Shown: piece after piece, positions 59,983-64,000 of the stretch | How the letters are laid out: each line of letters begins with the position of its first letter | Position numbering within the stretch: the first letter of the stretch is position 1 | Origin: Bacteroidales bacterium | GTDB taxonomy: Bacteria > Bacteroidota > Bacteroidia > Bacteroidales > UBA932 | Length of the DNA stretch: 64,000 nt | Direction: 5' to 3' | NCBI GenBank assembly: GCA_017962375.1 | Contig: JAGCVJ010000009.1 | Span: 87,833-151,832, forward strand | Program-made: the position numbers and the translations under genes | The notes under the pieces: generated by a model | Databases searched by the model: none | The model's input: the letters and a program-made list of their open reading frames with translations, nothing else | Told to the model about the DNA's origin: nothing

Positions 59983-61377
59983 CTAGAAAATCGGAGCCCT
60001 GAACCCGAACAGCACTGAGCCCTTTCCACGGCTGTTTACCGCATAGCCAACATTTATGACAATGTCATAATAGGTGACCAGGTCCACCCCGGCTCCTACA
60101 CCGGCGAGAAAACTGTTAGGGTAGGAGTTGTCGCATTTCCTGTTGTGCTCCTGGAATACATAGCCGAAATCGCAGAGCAGCTTGCCGTAAATTGTAAAAT
60201 GCGGCTTGTTGAACTTCCTCCATTTTGGATTATTGCCCAGCTGAACAATCTTCTGGGGCAAAATCAGAAACTTGAGAGTGTTGTTCTGGGTGATATAGTG
60301 CTGGCCATCAATCACATACAATTCATAGCCCGTAACATTTGCAATTTGGTATCCTATTGCCTTGGTGTGAATGTAAGAGTATCTGCTGCTCAAGCTGGAA
60401 GATATTTTCAGCGATGAACTGGTCATCCATCTCTCAGAAAGCCTCTGGTAGAATTGAAGATCCAGCTGGATTTGCCCGTATTTGAATTTGAAGTTGTTGC
60501 TTTCTTCAAGCTTGAGGCTCAGCGATGCATATTTCCCCTGAGTCGGATAGAGAATATAGTCTCTTTCATCGCGGCAGACGAACAATTCTGCCCTTGAAGT
60601 GCGGCTGATTCTCGAGTCTACGCCCCAATAGTCGGGATTGGCCGCAAGAACCTCTTCAGAAACTTTGCTGAAGTCGTATCCCAGAGTGGCGGTTGCCCTC
60701 CAGCGAATATGGGGTCTGTAGGTGAGGGTTGCGCTTGCCCCGTAGCTGCGCTTGAGAAAATGCTCTCCGGAAAGATGCTTAAGCTTGTTTTTTTCCGTTA
60801 TGTAATCCACATTTTTGTAGAACATTCCGTAGGTTTCGGCAGAAAGGTATTTCTTCTTTTTCCTGTCAAGGGCGATCTTCTCGTATGAGACATCCATACC
60901 TTTGTCCCATCCGTACATTCCTCTTATCTCCAACCTGTGTCCCAGGCCGAACATGTTGCTTATCTTCACTCCGGTATACAGGGTTACTCTTTTCCAGTCC
61001 ATCTTCTTCATCCAGGAGGTCATGTTCCTGTCGTTGAATCTCATTTCAAAAATAGGCCAGATGTACCATCTTTCTTCCACTTCTATCTGCACGTTCACCG
61101 CTTCCGCTCCCTGATTCAGGCTGTCTGAAGGAGAGGTTTTTATGGTTACATAGTTGAAAAGCGACGTGTTCAGGAGATTTTCCCGGGCTTCCACCAGCAT
61201 TTTTCCAAAAGATGCCGTATCTGTTGCCGTTCCCTTGGAAAACGGGAGCTCTCTAAGTATCACAGACTGTGAGGTTATGGCGTTGCCGGTTATGTATATA
61301 TCTGATACATAGACGCTTTGGGCGTAAGAGGCAACTCCCGCCAAAAGAAAAATGAATATGGAAAACACTTTTTTCAT
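59983..61377 (-). CDS. BamA/TamA-like outer-membrane protein
   Basis: A 464-residue outer-membrane protein from ATG 61377, where MKKVFSIFIFLLAGVASYAQ is a standard signal. One POTRA domain follows directly (VYVSDIYITGNAITSQSVIL; NLLNTSLFNYVTIKTSP), then a C-terminal Omp85-type beta-barrel (alternating strands such as RHIEI-like MFGLGHRLEIRGMYGW, PHIRWRATATLGYDF) ending in VLFGFRAPIF with a terminal Phe. With a single POTRA and short barrel it is not BamA itself. The function is probably surface or transport of an unknown substrate. Confidence 0.8.
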   Translation of the reverse strand: MKKVFSIFIFLLAGVASYAQSVYVSDIYITGNAITSQSVILRELPFSKGTATDTASFGKMLVEARENLLNTSLFNYVTIKTSPSDSLNQGAEAVNVQIEVEERWYIWPIFEMRFNDRNMTSWMKKMDWKRVTLYTGVKISNMFGLGHRLEIRGMYGWDKGMDVSYEKIALDRKKKKYLSAETYGMFYKNVDYITEKNKLKHLSGEHFLKRSYGASATLTYRPHIRWRATATLGYDFSKVSEEVLAANPDYWGVDSRISRTSRAELFVCRDERDYILYPTQGKYASLSLKLEESNNFKFKYGQIQLDLQFYQRLSERWMTSSSLKISSSLSSRYSYIHTKAIGYQIANVTGYELYVIDGQHYITQNNTLKFLILPQKIVQLGNNPKWRKFNKPHFTIYGKLLCDFGYVFQEHNRKCDNSYPNSFLAGVGAGVDLVTYYDIVINVGYAVNSRGKGSVLFGFRAPIF

Positions 61378-61463
61378 ACTGGAAAGCGTCCTTCTTTGGA
61401 GTGGCAAAAATAGCAGAAACTGCGCTATAATAGGCTTAAATCCAATATTTTTTTGAAAATCAT

Positions 61464-61494
61464 TTTGCAGGATTGAAAAAAAAATCTATTTTTG
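61464..61494 (+). promoter_or_regulatory. HU gene promoter
   Basis: -33 TTTG (61464-61467), a 19-bp spacer and -7 TATTTTTG (61487-61494), with ATG at 61532. This is a near-consensus Bacteroidota housekeeping promoter. Confidence 0.75.
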
Positions 61495-61531
61495 TGCCAC
61501 AAAATATTCACCAATTATCATTTATTTAATT

Positions 61532-61816
61532 ATGACTAAATCTGATATTATCAACGAGGTTGCTAAGCAGACTGGCTTAGAGAAAGTTACCGTTGCCCGC
61601 GTTGTTGAGGGTTTTATGGCAGCCGTTAAGGGTTTTCTTGCTAAGGGTAAGAACGTTTATCTTCGTGGCTTTGGCTCATTCGTAATCAAGAAGAGAGCAA
61701 AGAAGACTGCAAGAAACATTTCCAAGAACACTACAATGGTTATCCCTGCTCACAACATTCCTTCATTCAAGCCTGCAAAGGTTTTCATGAGCGGTGTAAA
61801 GGGAGGTAGAAAATAA
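61532..61816 (+). CDS. HU-family DNA-binding protein
   Basis: A 94-residue histone-like protein: MTKSDIINEVAKQTGLEKVT, VVEGFMAAVKGFLAKGKNVY, LRGFGSFVIKKRAKKTARN (the GFGxF-x-x-R signature), and VIPAHNIPSFKPAKVFM with the conserved proline arm tip. It bends and compacts DNA as a dimer. Several HU paralogues are usual in Bacteroidota. It is followed after 5 bases by the 30-residue basic protein. Confidence 0.95.
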   Translation: MTKSDIINEVAKQTGLEKVTVARVVEGFMAAVKGFLAKGKNVYLRGFGSFVIKKRAKKTARNISKNTTMVIPAHNIPSFKPAKVFMSGVKGGRK

Positions 61817-61821
61817 TTACT

Positions 61822-61914
61822 ATGCCAAGCGGAAAGAAAAGAAAAGGACATAAGATGGCCACTCACAAGCGCAAGAAGCGTCTGCGCAAGAACAGACACA
61901 AGAAGCGCAAATAA
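61822..61914 (+). CDS. AURKAIP1/COX24-like mini-protein (ribosome-associated)
   Basis: A 30-residue, extremely basic protein: MPSGKKRKGHKMATHKRKKR, then a LRKNRHKKRK end. This sequence is highly conserved in Bacteroidota and is annotated as an AURKAIP1/COX24-domain protein, the bacterial relative of mitochondrial mS38; a small-subunit ribosomal role is inferred from that. It lies 5 bases downstream of HU and before a strong terminator, so it is probably co-expressed with HU. It falls below ordinary ORF-length cut-offs. Confidence 0.88.
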   Translation: MPSGKKRKGHKMATHKRKKRLRKNRHKKRK

Positions 61915-61935
61915 GGCATCTTATATGGGTTAAAG

Positions 61936-61970
61936 AGGACGACTTAAAAGTCTGAGTCGTCCTTTTTTTT
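61936..61970 (+). terminator. Strong terminator or attenuator in front of rng
   Basis: Perfect 9-bp stem AGGACGACT / AGTCGTCCT with loop TAAAAGTCTG, followed by eight T. It ends HU plus the mini-gene, yet only about 6 bases separate the T-run from the rng ATG at 61976. rng expression must then come from read-through or a promoter that I do not see. Confidence 0.85.
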
Positions 61971-61975
61971 ATTCT

Positions 61976-63544
61976 ATGGAGAAAGATCTAATTATCGATG
62001 TCAGCCCTGCCAGAGTGACGATAGCTCTGCTTGAAGACCATCGCCTGATGGAAATCAGCCAGGAGCAGAACACTTCCGCGCAGAGCATCGGTGTCGGAGA
62101 TGTCTATCTCGGAAAAGTCAAAAAAGTGATGCCGGCTCTCAATGCCGCATTCGTGGATATCGGGGACAACAAGGACGCGTTTATCCATTATCTCGATCTT
62201 GGCCTGAATTTCAAGGCCTTCGACTATTTCGTAAGACAGATCAACACCGAGCGTGATCTTCAGGCCTTCTACTCCAAAGTCAGGATCGGTCCTATTCTTG
62301 AAAAAGAAGGAAGGATTGACGAAGTTCTGTCGCCGGGCCAGCAGATTGTCGTTCAGATTGTCAAGGAGCCTATCTCAACAAAAGGTTCCAGGCTAACGGC
62401 TGAAATTTCCATAGCAGGAAGAAATATAGTCCTGCTGCCTTTTGCAGATAAGGTAAGCATATCGCAGAAGATTTCCTCAAAGGAAGAAAAGAGGCGTCTT
62501 GAACGTCTTGTACAAAGCATTCTTCCAAAGAATTACGGAGCTATCATACGTACGGCGGCCGAGGGTAAGAAAGCTGCTGTTCTGGACGCCGAGGTAACCT
62601 CTCTGATTGAGAAATGGGAAGGCGGATATAGGAAACTGGTGGGGACCAAACCTCCTCAGTTGCTCTTTACCGAGAACAGCAAGGCTACTACCATCCTAAG
62701 AGACCTTCTCAATGACAGTTTCACTTCAATAGAAGTCAACGACGAGTCTGCCTTCTATGAAATCAGAGACTACATCCGTACTATCGCCCCTGAAAAGGAG
62801 AAGATAGTAAAGCTGTACAAGGGAGAGCTTCCGATTTTCGATTATTTCGACGTCACCAGGCAGATCAAGGGTTCTTTCGGAAAGGTTGTTCCGCTCAAGA
62901 AAGGAGCTTATCTGATAATTGAGCACACCGAGGCCTTGAACGTGGTTGACGTAAACAGCGGAACAAGGGTTAAGAAAGGCGTTGAGCAGGAAGACAACAC
63001 ATTCGAAGTCAACATGCACGCCGCAGATGAAATCGCCCGCCAGATGAGGCTCAGAGACTTGGGCGGTATTGTCATCATCGATTTCATCGACATGGACAAC
63101 GGCGATAACCGCAACAAGCTCTACAAGCACATGCAGGATCTGATGCAGAGCGACAGAGCCAAACATAACGTGTTGCCTCTGACCAAGTTCGGCCTTATGC
63201 AGATTACTCGCCAGAGAGTTCGTCCGGCAACGGAGATAAAAGTCAACGAAACTTGCCCGATGTGCCACGGCAGCGGTGAGATTGCTCCTAGTCTCATTGC
63301 AGACGAAGCTCTTGAAAGACAGCTTGCATACTACACCAAAGAGAGAAATATCAAATCGTTCGTCATTTCTCTCAACCCGCTGTTCGAGGCTTACCTTACC
63401 AAACGCAAAGGCTTGTTCCACAGTATTATAAAAGACTGGTGCAAAAAATACGGCTGTTCTATCAAGACTAAGGTAGACACTGAGCTGCCGCTTCTGGATG
63501 CCGTATGGAGCGATCGCGAAGGAAATCCTTTGGATCAGGAGTAG
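61976..63544 (+). CDS. rng: Ribonuclease G (Rne/Rng family)
   Basis: A 522-residue endoribonuclease for 16S maturation and mRNA decay. The N-terminal S1-like domain is recognisable (VYLGKVKKVMPALNAAFVDIG). The RNase E/G catalytic core has LNVVDVNSGTRVKKG and GGIVIIDFIDMDNGDNRNK with the metal-binding aspartates, and the zinc-link CPMCHGSG near residue 427. It has no long C-terminal scaffold. The gene directly precedes the rRNA operon whose transcript it would process. No clear ribosome binding site is seen. Confidence 0.95.
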   Translation: MEKDLIIDVSPARVTIALLEDHRLMEISQEQNTSAQSIGVGDVYLGKVKKVMPALNAAFVDIGDNKDAFIHYLDLGLNFKAFDYFVRQINTERDLQAFYSKVRIGPILEKEGRIDEVLSPGQQIVVQIVKEPISTKGSRLTAEISIAGRNIVLLPFADKVSISQKISSKEEKRRLERLVQSILPKNYGAIIRTAAEGKKAAVLDAEVTSLIEKWEGGYRKLVGTKPPQLLFTENSKATTILRDLLNDSFTSIEVNDESAFYEIRDYIRTIAPEKEKIVKLYKGELPIFDYFDVTRQIKGSFGKVVPLKKGAYLIIEHTEALNVVDVNSGTRVKKGVEQEDNTFEVNMHAADEIARQMRLRDLGGIVIIDFIDMDNGDNRNKLYKHMQDLMQSDRAKHNVLPLTKFGLMQITRQRVRPATEIKVNETCPMCHGSGEIAPSLIADEALERQLAYYTKERNIKSFVISLNPLFEAYLTKRKGLFHSIIKDWCKKYGCSIKTKVDTELPLLDAVWSDREGNPLDQE

Positions 63545-63566
63545 TTTTTACTGGAAAGTTTTATTA

Positions 63567-63594
63567 GGGGATGAAAAATTTCATCCCTTTTTTT
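63567..63594 (+). terminator. Rho-independent terminator of rng
   Basis: Stem GGGATGAA / TTCATCCC with a short A/T loop, followed by TTTTTTT. Confidence 0.85.
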
Positions 63595-63687
63595 CATTTT
63601 CACCCCACCTAAGGCACCGTTTTTCCCCTTATTATTATAAATAGGTATAGAAATTTTTGATTTTTCTTTGATTTTTGTGGCATGGTG

Positions 63688-63718
63688 TTTGGAAATACGG
63701 AAAAAGTTGCTACCTTTG
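63688..63718 (+). promoter_or_regulatory. rRNA operon promoter P1
   Basis: -33 TTTG (63688-63691), a 19-bp spacer and -7 TACCTTTG (63711-63718), followed by CAGCCC. A near-copy of P2 lies 105 bp downstream. Confidence 0.8.
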
Positions 63719-63792
63719 CAGCCCTTTCGCGCGCGATTTGCGGCGGAGGGACCGGGGCCGCGAAAAATTTTTCAAAAAATTTTTGAAAAAGA

Positions 63793-63823
63793 TTTGGAGG
63801 GAACCAAAAAGTTTCTACCTTTG
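63793..63823 (+). promoter_or_regulatory. rRNA operon promoter P2
   Basis: -33 TTTG (63793-63796), a 19-bp spacer and -7 TACCTTTG (63816-63823), followed by CAGCCC; the same AAAAAGTT(T)CTACC context as P1. The 140-base leader to the 16S start holds no gene. Confidence 0.8.
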
Positions 63824-63964
63824 CAGCCCGCTTCGGCAACGGAGCCGTTCATTGACATCATGAAGACAAGCAGCAAACAATACAAGGTTTGAAAAAAGAG
63901 AGCGTTAGATTCCTTTGAATAGAGAAACCCGGGCGAGGTCAGACTAGAAAAATAATAACATTAT

Positions 63965-64000
63965 ACAATGAAGAGTTTGATCCTGGCTCAGGGTGAACGC
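63965..64000 (+). rRNA. 16S ribosomal RNA, 5' end only
   Basis: The universal 5' sequence ACAATGAAGAGTTTGATCC, then TGGCTCAGG, begins at about 63965 by analogy with the E. coli 5' end. The gene runs off the right edge. Confidence 0.95.

Noticed and set aside
1-64000. CRISPR array, insertion sequences or tRNA genes
   Set aside because: No regularly spaced repeats, transposase motifs or tRNA cloverleaf sequences were seen on reading both strands; only the tmRNA and the 16S start were found.

Overview
The window looks like chromosomal DNA of a Bacteroidota bacterium, most likely order Bacteroidales. The evidence is the recurrent -33 TTTG / -7 TAnnTTTG promoter signature, a tmRNA encoding the tag GENNFALAA, a Mfa/Fim-type (type V) fimbrial operon, Bacteroidota-typical families (DUF3575, DUF4919, AURKAIP1/COX24-like mini-protein), a GH89 hexosaminidase, and the 5' end of a 16S rRNA gene at the right edge. 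No genus can be read from the sequence with confidence.

Left part (1-12,000) is accessory. A partial mobile-element-like gene runs off the left edge. A ZIP transporter gene is truncated and joined to the 3' half of a peptide deformylase gene. Then come an AAA ATPase with a palindromic promoter, a winged-helix protein, and a toxin-antitoxin remnant (5'-deleted HigB-like toxin, intact antitoxin, promoter with operator). An AT-rich defence island follows: vsr, two tightly coupled nuclease-like ORFs and an XRE controller on the minus strand, divergent from a cytosine-5 methyltransferase and a frameshifted AbiH gene. An intact ZIP paralogue closes the island, so two zip copies bracket it. A DUF1016 nuclease and several gene scraps follow.

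From 12,000 to 21,000 the minus strand carries pseudouridine catabolism genes (psuK-psuG), an Ig-like lipoprotein, and a signalling cluster: SpoIIE-type phosphatase fused to a histidine-kinase-like ATPase, a STAS protein, an APH-like kinase, an HD alarmone hydrolase, a RelA/SpoT synthetase and a cytidylate-kinase-like protein. An hsp20 gene with a sigma-54-like promoter follows.

From 21,700 to 36,500 are recG and a plus-strand run pdxA-rnhA-gpsA-pgi-antiporter, then a two-gene AddB/AddA-like repair nuclease operon of visibly lower GC. From 36,600 to 41,000 is the fimbrial operon (DUF3575, OmpA/TPR lipoprotein, FimA/Mfa1-like, FimB/Mfa2-like). Next are DUF2461, a beta-propeller lactonase, GH89, a secreted NucA-type nuclease with a coupled small partner, a 7TM-HD phosphodiesterase, lnt and a LysE exporter.

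The right part (50,700-64,000) is core: tmRNA, a GlcD/GlcF-type fusion oxidoreductase, a double-thioredoxin protein, coaD, ung, lon, a BamA/TamA-like outer-membrane protein, HU, a 30-residue ribosome-associated-like protein, rng, and tandem rRNA promoters leading into 16S. Several genes have their -7 box only 4-7 bases before the start codon, which suggests leaderless or nearly leaderless mRNAs.
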